Origin: Hyphomicrobiales bacterium
GTDB taxonomy: Bacteria > Pseudomonadota > Alphaproteobacteria > Rhizobiales > Rhizobiaceae
Reading direction: 5' to 3'
DNA: 64,000 nt
NCBI GenBank assembly: GCA_900472485.1
Contig: UCII01000002.1
Coordinates: 124,001 to 188,000, forward strand
This document shows, piece by piece, positions 18,924 through 28,059 of this stretch (positions within the stretch are counted from its first letter, which is position 1; each line of letters opens with the position of its first letter). The translations under genes and the position numbers were made by a program. The notes under the pieces are model-generated. The model saw only the letters and a program-made list of their open reading frames with translations, made no database searches and was not told the origin of the DNA.

Positions 18924-19544
18924 ATGATTACCGATATCGAGGACTTCTTTATCAAGGGATGCGGACGCTGCGAACGCTTTGCGACGCCGGACTGTTCGAC
19001 GAGGCTGTGGATTGACGGTCTGAACGAACTGCGCCGAATCTGTCTGGAGGTGGGGCTCGTCGAGACGGTGAAGTGGGCGCATCCGTGTTACATGCATGGG
19101 GGACGCAACATCGTCATCATCGGCGCCTTTCGCGGCGATTTTCGGCTCACTTTCTTCAACGCGGCACTGATGAAGGACCCTGAGGGCATTCTCGAAAAGC
19201 AAGGGCAGAATACCCGTCACCCCGATATGATCCGTTTCGTGAGCAATGATGCCGTGGTGAAGATGGAGCCCATCATCCGAGCCTATCTGCAGGAGGCGGT
19301 GGGATATGCGGAGGCCGGCATCACGCCGCTGAAAGAGCAGAGCGAAATCGAATTGCCCGACGAGCTGGTCGAGGCGCTGGATTCCGATCCCGAGCTGGCG
19401 GAGGCTTTCCACGATCTGACGCCGGGGCGAAAGAAAAGCTATGTGATCAACCTCGGCTCCGTGAAGAAGTCCGAAACGCGGACCGCCCGGATTGCGAAGT
19501 TTCGCAATCATATTCTTGCCGGAAAGGGTGCGCTGGAGCGCTAG
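18924..19544 (+). CDS. YdeI/OmpD-associated family protein
   Basis: About 206 residues. The N-terminal half is a DUF1801-like (YdhG) domain with KWAHPCYMHGGRNIVIIGAF, and the C-terminal third is the OmpD-associated part, with LPDELVEALDSDPELAEAFHDLTPGRKKSY and a basic tail with TRIARIAKFR-like sequence. It is cytoplasmic and of unknown function. ATG 18924 has a GAGG close upstream; a GTG four codons earlier is an alternative. It follows the ArsR-SRPBCC pair by 114 bases on the same strand, and could be cotranscribed. Confidence 0.85.
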   Translation: MITDIEDFFIKGCGRCERFATPDCSTRLWIDGLNELRRICLEVGLVETVKWAHPCYMHGGRNIVIIGAFRGDFRLTFFNAALMKDPEGILEKQGQNTRHPDMIRFVSNDAVVKMEPIIRAYLQEAVGYAEAGITPLKEQSEIELPDELVEALDSDPELAEAFHDLTPGRKKSYVINLGSVKKSETRTARIAKFRNHILAGKGALER

Positions 19545-19575
19545 CCCACAGTCGATGTCTCCTGCTTCTCGATCG

Positions 19576-19593
19576 TCTCATCCACCGATGAGA
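19576..19593. terminator. Hairpin between convergent genes
   Basis: A perfect seven-base-pair stem, TCTCATC-cacc-GATGAGA, lies between the YdeI-like gene and the glycosyltransferase gene that converges on it. There is no U-run on either side, so it is only a possible weak bidirectional terminator. Confidence 0.3.
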
Positions 19594-19616
19594 TCGAATA
19601 GCTGCGCAATCTCACG

Positions 19617-21176
19617 TCAGTTCGGTTTGGGATAATACCACGCATAACCAAAGTGATAACGATCCGGCTCCTTCCCGTAGTAATAGGGAAGGGCAATGTC
19701 CTGCTGCTGCGGCAGTTCTGCCGCCGTTCCGAATTTCGATGTGAGCCATAGGTTCAGTGCGTTCGGCATGGTTGATTGATGCCCGTCCCGTTCGTTCCAG
19801 ACCAACAGGACCGGTCCATCTCCTATGACCTGCCGGCTGAGATCCGACGCAGGATATTCCGTGGATATGACCGATGTGTGCGGCATGTTTACCCGGAGGT
19901 TGCCGGCCTTCAGCCAGGTCGTCGTCACGACCGCCGAGGGTTGTTTTCCTTCCGCGGTAACGACTCTGTCCACGAAGGTGGCATAAGGCGCGTTCAGATG
20001 CTCATAAGAATGAAAAAACCGCGCAAAAAGAACACCTCCGGCTATGATGAGAGGCAGCGCAATCATCATGACGATGGGTACATAAAGGAATTTCTTTATA
20101 TCGGCCTGGCTCTGCTGTCCCGCGGCATCGAGTTTCAGACAGAAGTAGACCGGCAGCAGAAACAGGAAGGGGAGCAGCCAGCGGTCGCGAAACTCCGTGA
20201 GCGTTATCATCAGTATCAAGACCAGCAGGATCGCAACCGTGCTTAAAAGTATCCTTCCGACGAAATCGCTCCATTGGCTTCTGGCCCGCAGCGAACGCAG
20301 GAATGATTGACGGAAGAACAACAGAAAGATCACGCTGGTGGGAGCGATGATGGCGACGCTCGTCTTTATCAGCTCCAGAAGTCCGAAACCGATATCGGAA
20401 AGCTTTCCGCCGGCGCCTTGCTCCGACATGGTTTGGACCGTCGTCGTCAGGACCCGATCCATGTTGGACACCATCCATATCGCGTGCGGCAGGAACACGA
20501 GAGCGGCGATTGCAAGCGTCAGCAGGAGGCGCCAGTCCAGGAGCCTTTTTCGCCCGATCGGATGAAAGAAGGTCGCGACGAGGACGCTGCCAATCACCAG
20601 AGCGAAATTGTACTTCGTCAGCATGCCAAGCCCGCCCCAAAGGCCGATCAGCGCGTAGGAGATAATCGTCGGGCGACGAATGGTGACTACCACGAAATAG
20701 ATCAACATGAGCACCGCAAGCAGGGTGCCGACCGTATGCGTCAGGTCTCTCTGCGCCTGCCAGAACATCTGCGGCATCGTCAGAAGCGATAGCGTTCCGA
20801 CCGCCGCCAGCCTTTTGTCGGCTACGAGCAGCCTCAGAAGCTCGTAATAGGCGAGATAGACGAGGAAAAGCAGGAGGTTCTTCACGATGACGAGCGATGC
20901 GACACTCGTGCCGAAAATTTCGAAGATGCCGTATTGAATCCAGTTGTAGAGCGGCGGTTGGGCGTCATAGCCCCAGGCGAGCCATTGGCCGACGAGGAAC
21001 TGCTGTGCTTCGTCGATCCGCACCGAGCTGGAGATGGCGATGCGGATGGCTGCCTGGACGATGAAATATATCGCCAGGCTCCCGGGTACCCACCAATATT
21101 CGGAGGATGACCTGCTGTCGATTGATGCAGTCCGCTGGCGTGTACCCGCAAGACTGTCTTTTCCCAGAGGATTCAT
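19617..21176 (-). CDS. Family 39 (ArnT/PMT-like) membrane glycosyltransferase
   Basis: A 519-residue polytopic inner-membrane protein. After a polar N-terminus the first membrane segment is followed by SSSVRIDEAQQFLVGQW, where the Asp-Glu pair corresponds to the metal/substrate site in the first periplasmic loop of GT39 enzymes; AQPPLYNWI and a following set of about ten hydrophobic segments match the family. The soluble periplasmic tail is about 130 residues. These enzymes move a sugar from a polyprenyl-phosphate carrier to lipid A or another acceptor; the acceptor here is unknown. A GGGAGAA site precedes ATG 21176. No flanking genes belong to the same pathway. Confidence 0.85.
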   Translation of the reverse strand: MNPLGKDSLAGTRQRTASIDSRSSSEYWWVPGSLAIYFIVQAAIRIAISSSVRIDEAQQFLVGQWLAWGYDAQPPLYNWIQYGIFEIFGTSVASLVIVKNLLLFLVYLAYYELLRLLVADKRLAAVGTLSLLTMPQMFWQAQRDLTHTVGTLLAVLMLIYFVVVTIRRPTIISYALIGLWGGLGMLTKYNFALVIGSVLVATFFHPIGRKRLLDWRLLLTLAIAALVFLPHAIWMVSNMDRVLTTTVQTMSEQGAGGKLSDIGFGLLELIKTSVAIIAPTSVIFLLFFRQSFLRSLRARSQWSDFVGRILLSTVAILLVLILMITLTEFRDRWLLPFLFLLPVYFCLKLDAAGQQSQADIKKFLYVPIVMMIALPLIIAGGVLFARFFHSYEHLNAPYATFVDRVVTAEGKQPSAVVTTTWLKAGNLRVNMPHTSVISTEYPASDLSRQVIGDGPVLLVWNERDGHQSTMPNALNLWLTSKFGTAAELPQQQDIALPYYYGKEPDRYHFGYAWYYPKPN

Positions 21177-21480
21177 CCGGTTCTCCCAGCGATTGCCACT
21201 ATCGTCGCAGGCGCCATGTCATAGATGTCGCGACGACACAATCGTTTTCAGTAAGATTTTAGGGGCGGCATCTCGAGGGCAGATCTGATTTACCAGATAT
21301 CATTCCTTGCGTAGCCAGATCGTCAAAGCATCCTCGTCGTTCCTCGCGTTCAGCGCTCCCGTATGACGCTGGCGAATCCGCCTAGTCAAATAACTGCCTG
21401 TGGCTGCAGGAATATGAATGCCGCAGCACGTGCCAACAAGAATTTTTTTCCAGATGCTGCCTTAATCCGCATCGAACTTG

Positions 21481-21509
21481 TTGTCAAACATACCGAATGT
21501 ATGTATAAA
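21481..21509 (+). promoter_or_regulatory. Strong sigma-70-type promoter of a candidate small RNA
   Basis: TTGTCA at 21481-21486 and TATAAA at 21504-21509 are spaced by exactly 17 bases. No coding gene starts just downstream; the next clear signal is an intrinsic terminator at 21646-21684, so the promoter is best explained by an RNA gene. The expected start of transcription is near 21516. Confidence 0.65.
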
Positions 21510-21515
21510 GGACTC

Positions 21516-21684
21516 AAGTTTGGGCGAGGGGGTATTTTCAAACTCCGAGTCCGACCGCCATCCGACACATTGTGTCGGTAGCAGCAGCCCATCGTTCCAA
21601 TCCGATGCGGCTGCCCACCCCGATCGGTTGACCTCCGATCAAGACGAGAAGGATTCGGCTTTCCCTCCGAATCCTTCTCTTTTT
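21516..21684 (+). ncRNA. Candidate structured small RNA, about 170 nt
   Basis: The stretch between the promoter at 21481-21509 and a strong terminator can fold into a chain of hairpins. Seen directly: stem 1 pairs 21517-21522 with 21539-21544 around a G-rich loop; stem 2 is CCGACAC (21562-21568) with GTGTCGG (21572-21578); stem 3 is GATCGG (21622-21627) with CCGATC (21635-21640); the terminator pairs 21646-21658 with 21667-21679 and is followed by five U. No protein-like frame is present. It resembles the size and layout of trans-acting rhizobial small RNAs, but I cannot match it to a named family. Confidence 0.6.
21646..21684 (+). terminator. Strong intrinsic terminator
   Basis: A perfect 13-base-pair stem, GAGAAGGATTCGG with CCGAATCCTTCTC, around an eight-base loop, directly followed by TTTTT. 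It is the clearest rho-independent terminator on the plus strand in the window and ends the candidate small RNA. Confidence 0.85.
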
Positions 21685-21900
21685 GAGTCGACGCGACAGG
21701 CGAAGCTCTCCTCGAACAGCAGCGTGCTATCGAGATCGTGATGGCTCGGTTGCTTCAATGTCGGACAAACACCGACGGCAAGGTCGATTTCGCCGGAGCA
21801 GTTGGAGCCGTGAACGTAGGGCCACATTCATCTAAAAGAGGGAACCTTTTTCCGTCCAGCGCTTTTCATTTGACGATTTCAGGAACCATGTGGTTGTCAC

Positions 21901-23190
21901 TTGTCGCGCTCATCCCCCAACGACCAGCAGCAAGCCCAAGCTCTCATCCCACTTGGATTTCTAAATTTCTTCATGGCCGATGTTCAGGCGGGCATCGGCC
22001 CGTTTCTCGGCGTTTTCCTCGTCGCCCATGGCTGGCAAAGCGGATCGATCGGCTCGGTCATGACCATCGGCGGGATTGCTGGGATGGTGATGATGGCCCC
22101 TGCCGGAGCCTTCATCGATGAGACGACGCACAAGCGCACATGCGTCATCGTGCTTGGCATCTGCACCGTCCTCGCCTCCATGATCATATTGCTGTCGCAG
22201 CTCTTCTGGGTCGTGGCGCTGTCGCAGGTTGCGACCGCTATTGCCGGCGCCGCGATTGGGCCAGCGCTTAATGGCATTACGCTTGGCATTGTCCGGCAGG
22301 CGGGCTTCAATCGGCAGAATGGTTACAATCAGGCATTCAATCATGCCGGCAACCTGGTCGGCGCCGGACTGTCGGGATGGCTCGGCTGGATGTTCGGGCT
22401 GACCGCCGTGTTCTGGCTATCAGCCGTCTTTGGCGTGCTGACCATCATTTCCGTGCTGATGATCCCATCCGATGCGATCGACGATGACGAAGCGCGTGGT
22501 GCGACCCTTGCCGCCGTCGGCTCACAGGGGGAGGCCGGGTCTCCCAAACACAGAAAACCGAGCGGCTTCAAGGTGCTCGCAGAATCGAAGCCGCTGCTGA
22601 TTCTGGCCGGTGCGCTTGCATTGTTTCATCTTGGCAACGGCGCGATGTTGCCATTGTTCGGACTGGCTGTCGTCTCTGCCGGGCAGGCCGATCCCGCGGG
22701 CTTCGTCGCGCTGACGGTGGTGGTGGCGCAGGGCACGATGATCATCACTTCTTTGATTGCGATGCACATGGCGGAAAGGAGAGGGCAATGGCTCGTGCTG
22801 CTGGTCTCGTTCGTCTCCTTGCCGATCCGCGGCTTCGTGGCGGCGCATCTGATTACGTCCTGGGGAGTCTATCCCGTTCAGGTTCTCGATGGCATCGGCG
22901 CGGGCTTGCAAAGCGTTGCCGTGCCGACGCTCGTCGCCCGCATCCTGAACGGAACCGGCCGCATCAATGTCGGCCAGGGCGTCGTCATGACCATGCAAGG
23001 GGTCGGTGCATCCCTGAGCCCGGCGATCGGTGGCTGGCTGGCGCAGGAGATCGGTTACAGCACGATGTTCATCATCCTCGGCAGCTTTGCGCTTGGGTCG
23101 ATTGCGCTCTGGGTTGGGTTTCATGGGGTGCTACGGGTGGCGGCGTCGATACCGAGGCGGCCGCGCGGCATTGTATTGTCTGGCGACTGA
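21901..23190 (+). CDS. MFS transporter
   Basis: A 429-residue major-facilitator protein with about twelve hydrophobic segments in two halves, separated by a polar loop near residues 195-220. Early features are IPLGFLNFFMADVQAGIGPF and the loop GAFIDETTHKR between segments 2 and 3, corresponding to the MFS signature. The only in-frame start after an upstream stop is TTG 21901, without a clear ribosome-binding site; an ATG at 21888 with AGGAA is in another frame, so the true N-terminus is uncertain and a small frameshift near the start is possible. The substrate is unknown. It converges with yigZ. Confidence 0.82.
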   Translation: MSRSSPNDQQQAQALIPLGFLNFFMADVQAGIGPFLGVFLVAHGWQSGSIGSVMTIGGIAGMVMMAPAGAFIDETTHKRTCVIVLGICTVLASMIILLSQLFWVVALSQVATAIAGAAIGPALNGITLGIVRQAGFNRQNGYNQAFNHAGNLVGAGLSGWLGWMFGLTAVFWLSAVFGVLTIISVLMIPSDAIDDDEARGATLAAVGSQGEAGSPKHRKPSGFKVLAESKPLLILAGALALFHLGNGAMLPLFGLAVVSAGQADPAGFVALTVVVAQGTMIITSLIAMHMAERRGQWLVLLVSFVSLPIRGFVAAHLITSWGVYPVQVLDGIGAGLQSVAVPTLVARILNGTGRINVGQGVVMTMQGVGASLSPAIGGWLAQEIGYSTMFIILGSFALGSIALWVGFHGVLRVAASIPRRPRGIVLSGD

Positions 23191-23258
23191 TCGCCTATCA
23201 CTATCCTATCATGAAGACAGGCGAGCGCGATCCTTCGCCGTCATTGCGAGTGTTCCGA

Positions 23259-23843
23259 TCAATCCAGTTTTGCCGTAGCGCGGCCACTCGTGAGATCCCT
23301 GATGTTATCAACGACCTGCTCGACGAGCGACGCAGCTATGGCCAGACTGAGCACAGCTCCGGATTCGGTGAAGCGTTCCTCCACAAGCTGCACGCCTGCC
23401 TCGGCGAGAAGCTTCGCTTTTACGAGAGCAAGATGTGAAAACTGCACTTCGATCGTTGCCGTAACGGTTGGGAGTATTTCTCTCTTCTCCGCGCCTTGCA
23501 GACATAGTGCTGCGGTGCCGCCGTAGGCGCGGATCAGTCCGCCTGCACCCAAAAGAGTGCCGCCAAACCAGCGGGTCACGACGACAGCGACCATATCCAA
23601 TTCGAAGCCATCGATAGCCTGAAGGATCGGCTTGCCGGCCGTGCCGCTCGGCTCGCCATCATCGCTGAAGCGATAGTTCTGTCCGATACGCCAGGCCCAG
23701 CAATTGTGATTGGCATCCGCGACAGAGTGCTGCGCGACAAACGCCTTTGCTGCCTCGGTATCGGCAATCGGAGCGGCCGTCGCAACGAACCGGCTTCGCT
23801 TGATTTCCTGATTGGCGGTGGCGGACGAAACAAGCTCAAACAT
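23259..23843 (-). CDS. yigZ: YigZ family (IMPACT-like) protein
   Basis: A 194-residue member of the YigZ/IMPACT family. The N-terminal domain has IKRSRFVATAAP, the DDGEPSGTAGKPIL motif near residue 60 and VTRWFGGTLLGAGGLIRAY near 88, all hallmarks. The C-terminal half is the EF-G-like ferredoxin-fold domain. Family members are linked to translation regulation, but bacterial function is not settled. AGAGG precedes the ATG at 23843. Confidence 0.9.
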   Translation of the reverse strand: MFELVSSATANQEIKRSRFVATAAPIADTEAAKAFVAQHSVADANHNCWAWRIGQNYRFSDDGEPSGTAGKPILQAIDGFELDMVAVVVTRWFGGTLLGAGGLIRAYGGTAALCLQGAEKREILPTVTATIEVQFSHLALVKAKLLAEAGVQLVEERFTESGAVLSLAIAASLVEQVVDNIRDLTSGRATAKLD

Positions 23844-24367
23844 ATGGCCTCTTAGCCAATTTCGTGCACGCTGCGAAGAAGCAGTTGCCGCTGCTCAGAA
23901 AGACATGCGGTGGCACGCCGTGGAATAAAAATGAATTGGATGAGCATAGCGGACAGACGATATCCAACGCCTTCGATGGCACAGGCAAGGCTCGTTGAGC
24001 GTGAGTTAGGTGAGGGGGAGCTCTGCCTCATTGATATGAGGCAGAGCAGAGAGCCTTATCGGCGCCTCGTGCGAAACTTTGTTGGGGGCGCAAGTATTCG
24101 CACGCACATTGTCTACAACGCGTAGCTGAAACGTAGCTGAGGCTCAGGACTCGGATGAATCCAAGTCTATTCGAACTGAAATCCGAATTCGCCTTGAAAT
24201 CAGGGGCATAGGGGGGAAGGGCGTCTAAAAGCCATCCACAATTTTGGCAATTTTTGCTTTAGCCGCGAGTCTTATGAACCCGCGACCAACGAGGCGGTCG
24301 ACGTCACGGCGGTGACGTCGATTCCTCGGCCGTGAGCAGCACGATGGAACTTCGTGACTACTTTTGA
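23844..24367. other. Intergenic region with two perfect hairpins
   Basis: No convincing gene. Two perfect inverted repeats lie here: a 12-base-pair stem at 24020-24047 (CTCTGCCTCAT and its complement around a four-base loop) and a 10-base-pair stem at 24298-24321 (TCGACGTCAC-ggcg-GTGACGTCGA). Both lie downstream of prc on its strand; neither has a U-run, so they may be processing or weak termination structures. A short direct repeat of CGTAGCTGA occurs near 24121-24140. Confidence 0.4.
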
Positions 24368-26464
24368 CTACTTTGCCGCGGCCCTCGACATACCGGCCTG
24401 CAGGCCCGCCTCGTCGGCAACGATGGAAGCAGCCTCGTTCTGCAGGATATCCTTTGCGTTCTTGCGGGCCTTTTCGATGGCGATATCGGCACTCAGGCTG
24501 CGTTCATTGGCCTGCAGGCCATCGTCTTCGCCGGTATCGATGCCATCATTGGCCTGCCCGCGCGCCTTGATACGGTTTGCCTGGGCGGTCAACTCACTGC
24601 GACGCTCGGCTTCGTTGAGAGAGATGGTCTTCTTGTCGCGCTGTTCCTTCAGCGTGGTGACGTCTTCCACGAAGCGCTGGTATTCCGGATCATCCTTCAC
24701 TCGCGCGTCATGACGGCTTTGCAGCTGCGGCAGCAGCGCCTGAATATCGCCCCAGGGCTTGTAGTTCGCGGGTTTTACCTGCGTCCAAGGCAGCGCGTTG
24801 TCGTAGCTCGACTCGCCGAAGGTCTTGAGGTCCGAGAGTCCCGGCAGGCTGATATCCGGCGTCACGCCGCGCAACTGCGTCGTACCGCCGTTGACGCGGA
24901 AGAATTGAGCGACGGTCAATTTCAGCTCGCCGAATTTCGGTTTCTGATTGTGGGCCACCTGATCGAGATTAACAACGGTTTGCACCGTGCCCTTGCCGAA
25001 GCTCGGTTCGCCGATAATCACGCCGCGACCGTAGTCCTGGATCGCCGCGGCGAAGATCTCGGAGGCCGATGCCGAGCCGCGATTGATGAGCACGCCAACC
25101 GGGCCGGTCCAGGCCGGGGCGGCAAGGTCATCGCTCTCGACCTCCACCTCGCCGCCTGCATCGCGCTGCTGGACGACAGGACCCTTGCCGACGAAGAGTC
25201 CCGTCAGGTCGATCGCTTCCGACAGCGAGCCGCCGCCATTGTTGCGCAGGTCGATCAGGACGCCATCGACCTTCTCCTGCTTCAGTTCCCCGAGAAGTTT
25301 GGCGACATCGCGGCTGGCGCTGCGGTAATCCTTGTCGCCCTTGCGCCGCGCTTCAAAATCTTCATAGAAAGCCGGCAGGGTGATCACGCCGATCCTGCGC
25401 GTCGTATTGCCGTCTTTCACCGACAAGATCGTCTGCTTGGCGGCCTGCTTGTCGAGGCTGATCTTGTCGCGGACGAGGCTGATGACGTGATGCTTGCCAT
25501 CCGGCCCGGCATCGGCAGGCAAAATGTCGAGGCGCACGACCGAGCCCTTGGCGCCGCGGATCATCTGCACGATTTCATCGAGCCGCGTGCCGACGACTTC
25601 CTTTATCGGGCCGTTCTCGCCTTGACCGACACCGATGATGCGGTCACCGACCGCAAGCTTGCCGGACAGCTGTGCCGGGCCGCCGGCGACCAGTTCGCGG
25701 ATCGTCGTATAGTCGTCCCTTTCCTGCAACACCGCGCCGATGCCGACCAGGGAGAGCTTCATCGAAATATCGAATTCCGCCGAGGCGGTCGCGCCGAAAT
25801 AGTCGGTATGCGGGTCGACCGACGTCGTATAGGCGTCCATGAACGTCTGGAAGACATCGTCGCCCTTGTATTTATAGGCGCGCTCGAGAGAGTTTTCGTA
25901 GCGCTTGTCGAGCGTATCGCGAATGGCGGCATCATCCTTGCCGGCAAGCTTCAGGCGCAGCCAGTCGTTCTTGACGCGTTTGCGCCAGAGATCGTTGCTT
26001 TCCGCATCGGTTTGCGGCCAAGGCTCCTTGTCGCGCACCAGCGAGTAGTCTTCCTTGGCGGTGAAATCCAGCTTCTGATTGAGCAGGCTGCGCGCATAGG
26101 TCATGCGGTCTACGACGCGCTGCTCGTACACATTGAAAATGGAAAACGGGATATTCAAGTCTTCCTGATTGATGGCGTCATCGATCTTGGTGCTGCCCGC
26201 CATGAACTTGTCGATATCGCTCTGCAGGAAGATGACACGGTCCGGATCGAGGGACTTGATGAAGCGATTCATGATCCGGGCGGAGAGGACGTCGTCCAGC
26301 GGAACCGGCTTATAGTGGAAGCGCTGCAGAAATTGCGCCGTCAAATGAGCGGCCTGCGCCTGCTGCGGCAGCGGTGTCAAAACTGGCGGTGAACCGGCTT
26401 CCAGCGCATATGCTGATGAAGCAAATGCCAGGAACAGGCAGAAGAAACCATATTTCGTACGCAT
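24368..26464 (-). CDS. prc: Carboxy-terminal (tail-specific) processing protease
   Basis: A 698-residue S41 protease. A signal peptide (FFCLFLAFASSAYA) targets it to the periplasm. It has the Prc-type N-terminal helical region (FHYKPVPLDDVLSARIMNRFIKSLDPD), a PDZ domain around residues 235-320, and the S41 core with LIDLRNNGGGSL, the nucleophile Ser in RGSASASEIF and the general-base Lys in SFGKGTVQT. A C-terminal tail rich in charged residues follows. Prc trims tagged or misfolded periplasmic proteins and peptidoglycan-hydrolase regulators. ATG 26464 is preferred over the TTG directly before it. Confidence 0.92.
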   Translation of the reverse strand: MRTKYGFFCLFLAFASSAYALEAGSPPVLTPLPQQAQAAHLTAQFLQRFHYKPVPLDDVLSARIMNRFIKSLDPDRVIFLQSDIDKFMAGSTKIDDAINQEDLNIPFSIFNVYEQRVVDRMTYARSLLNQKLDFTAKEDYSLVRDKEPWPQTDAESNDLWRKRVKNDWLRLKLAGKDDAAIRDTLDKRYENSLERAYKYKGDDVFQTFMDAYTTSVDPHTDYFGATASAEFDISMKLSLVGIGAVLQERDDYTTIRELVAGGPAQLSGKLAVGDRIIGVGQGENGPIKEVVGTRLDEIVQMIRGAKGSVVRLDILPADAGPDGKHHVISLVRDKISLDKQAAKQTILSVKDGNTTRRIGVITLPAFYEDFEARRKGDKDYRSASRDVAKLLGELKQEKVDGVLIDLRNNGGGSLSEAIDLTGLFVGKGPVVQQRDAGGEVEVESDDLAAPAWTGPVGVLINRGSASASEIFAAAIQDYGRGVIIGEPSFGKGTVQTVVNLDQVAHNQKPKFGELKLTVAQFFRVNGGTTQLRGVTPDISLPGLSDLKTFGESSYDNALPWTQVKPANYKPWGDIQALLPQLQSRHDARVKDDPEYQRFVEDVTTLKEQRDKKTISLNEAERRSELTAQANRIKARGQANDGIDTGEDDGLQANERSLSADIAIEKARKNAKDILQNEAASIVADEAGLQAGMSRAAAK

Positions 26465-26937
26465 CAAGTCTTGGCCCGATTCTCAACGTTAAATGTTCAA
26501 TCTATAATCTAGGTGGAACAATTATGGTTTTTTGGCAACCAGACAGATGCTTTCCTTCGGGAAAGTTTCTCGAAACATTCGTGTTGCGCCAGTCGCGAGG
26601 ATCGTCAACACAGCCGCGAATACGGGGTTGGACTACCGGATTCGACCTTGAGACGCCTTAGAGGATGCGGCGCGAAACGTTTCTTGGCCATGCAGCGGTG
26701 CGTCGGGCGGTATCGTCTTCGGATCTTGAGGGTCGGAGGACCTTTCTTGGATCTCGCGATGGACAATATGCGGCAACGGGAGCGTCGCGAAAGCAGTGTT
26801 CGCCTCCAGCGCGCCTTCATCGCAGTGGCGCAAGCCGCCAGCCTGGAAATTCGCGTCGATAACGCATGCGTTTCCTCTCGCATTGCCGGGACGCGTGTCA
26901 TGCGGATTGGAATGGCTGCCGGAACACGGCTTTAACG
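26465..26937. other. Intergenic region, no gene seen
   Basis: This stretch lies between the prc start and the porin terminator, both on the minus strand. Open frames in it have no protein character, and no structured RNA was recognised. The part next to prc is AT-rich (about 26490-26540) and probably carries the prc promoter, but no clear -35/-10 pair was found. Confidence 0.4.
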
Positions 26938-26944
26938 AATTAAA

Positions 26945-26977
26945 GAAGAAGACCTGGAGGGAAACCAGGTCTTCTTC
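26945..26977 (-). terminator. Intrinsic terminator of the porin gene
   Basis: Read on the minus strand, GAAGAAGACCTGG pairs perfectly with CCAGGTCTTCTTC (13 base pairs) around a seven-base loop and is followed by TTTAATT. It lies about 33 bases after the porin stop codon and is a typical end for a highly expressed gene. Confidence 0.8.
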
Positions 26978-27009
26978 CGTCTCTGATCGGAGGTCTGGTT
27001 CAGATCAGA

Positions 27010-28059
27010 TTAGAAGCTACGCTCGAAGCGGAGGATACCGGCCCACTGGTCCTGATTGATGGAGTCCCAGTTGGTGTAGGTGACTTCCGGCTCGATGAGC
27101 AGGTTCTTGACGGGCTTCCACTTGACGTTCGTGGTTGCCGAGAAGGTCTTGTTGTCGGTGTAGGCGAGCTGCAGGTTCCACTTCAGCTTTTCGTTGACCG
27201 GAACGCCAACGCCGCCCCAGACAGCCCAGTCGCCCCAGCTCTGGCCGATCGAATCGCCAGGCGCATACTTGTTCAGCTTGTCGCCGTCGGTGTTCCAGCC
27301 GCCCATCAAGAATGCGTCGAATACGCCGAAGTCGGCATCGACACGAGCCTTGATAGCGCCTTCTTCGACGATCGAGTCGTAACCGCCGACGACCTTGAAG
27401 GACCATGCGCCAGCCTTGTAACCAGCACCAGCAACAACGTCCGGAGCGTAGTGGTTGTGGCTGTCTTCGCCGTTTGCACCGGTCGCGCCCGTGCCGGAGT
27501 TGCTGTCTTCAACCGAGATCACAGCCGTGAAGCCGTTGCCTGCGTCGTAATTGTAGGTGATCTGGTTCAGTTCGTAGGGGCCATCGGCGATCACGTCGTC
27601 GTTGATGACGTCGCCGGCGTAGCCGGTGAAGACGTTGAACTGCGAGTCTTCCTTACCGATGGTGAAGCCGCCGAGGCTGATGCTGGCGTGCAGCAGGTTG
27701 GTAGCCGTAGCGCCGCCGTCGTTCCAATCCCAACGCAGTTCAGTGTTGGTCTTCAGCGGGCCGTATTCGGTGTCGGTTGCCGTCTGCAGCTGCAGCTCGG
27801 CACGGGTGTGCCAGAGAGTGCCATAGTGAGTGTCCGGGTTGTAGGCGTCGTACCACTTGCCTTCGGTACGAACCTTGCCGCCGATCTTGAGGCAGGTCTC
27901 GGTGCCCGGGATGAAGAAGTAGCCAGCGCCATATGCGTCGCAGATGCGGACGTATTCGAGCGGTTCCGGCTCGGCAGCAACGATAGCGTCGGCTGCCTGA
28001 GCGCCAGAAACTGCTGCCAGAGCAGCAGCGGAGCCGAGAAGAAGGCTCTTGATATTCAT
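27010..28059 (-). CDS. Porin (RopA-like, Porin_2 family)
   Basis: A 349-residue outer-membrane beta-barrel precursor. It has a signal peptide (SLLLGSAAALAAVSGAQA) followed by the Porin_2 opening VRICDAYGAGYFFIPGTETCLKIGGKVR with the two conserved cysteines, many short amphipathic strands, and a C-terminal strand ending in phenylalanine (RFERSF), the usual outer-membrane assembly signal. It is a general diffusion porin of the RopA type of rhizobia. GGAGA precedes the ATG and a strong terminator follows. Its upstream region is unusually AT-rich, suggesting elaborate regulation. The exact paralogue cannot be named. Confidence 0.93.
   Translation of the reverse strand: MNIKSLLLGSAAALAAVSGAQAADAIVAAEPEPLEYVRICDAYGAGYFFIPGTETCLKIGGKVRTEGKWYDAYNPDTHYGTLWHTRAELQLQTATDTEYGPLKTNTELRWDWNDGGATATNLLHASISLGGFTIGKEDSQFNVFTGYAGDVINDDVIADGPYELNQITYNYDAGNGFTAVISVEDSNSGTGATGANGEDSHNHYAPDVVAGAGYKAGAWSFKVVGGYDSIVEEGAIKARVDADFGVFDAFLMGGWNTDGDKLNKYAPGDSIGQSWGDWAVWGGVGVPVNEKLKWNLQLAYTDNKTFSATTNVKWKPVKNLLIEPEVTYTNWDSINQDQWAGILRFERSF

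Noticed and set aside
21386..21592. Possible 68-residue gene on the minus strand
   Set aside because: It overlaps the candidate small RNA and its hairpins, has no ribosome-binding site and no protein-like pattern.
21511..21684. tRNA or 6S RNA as explanation of the structured transcript
   Set aside because: No cloverleaf, T-loop consensus or long central bulge could be drawn; only separate hairpins are seen.
23910..24125. Possible 71-residue gene near the 24.0-kb hairpin
   Set aside because: The frame runs through a perfect 12-base-pair inverted repeat and has no start signal or recognisable content.
24710..26392. A 560-codon open frame antisense to the processing protease
   Set aside because: Long antisense frames are common in GC-rich coding DNA; the translation has no known domain and the protease on the other strand is complete and well supported.
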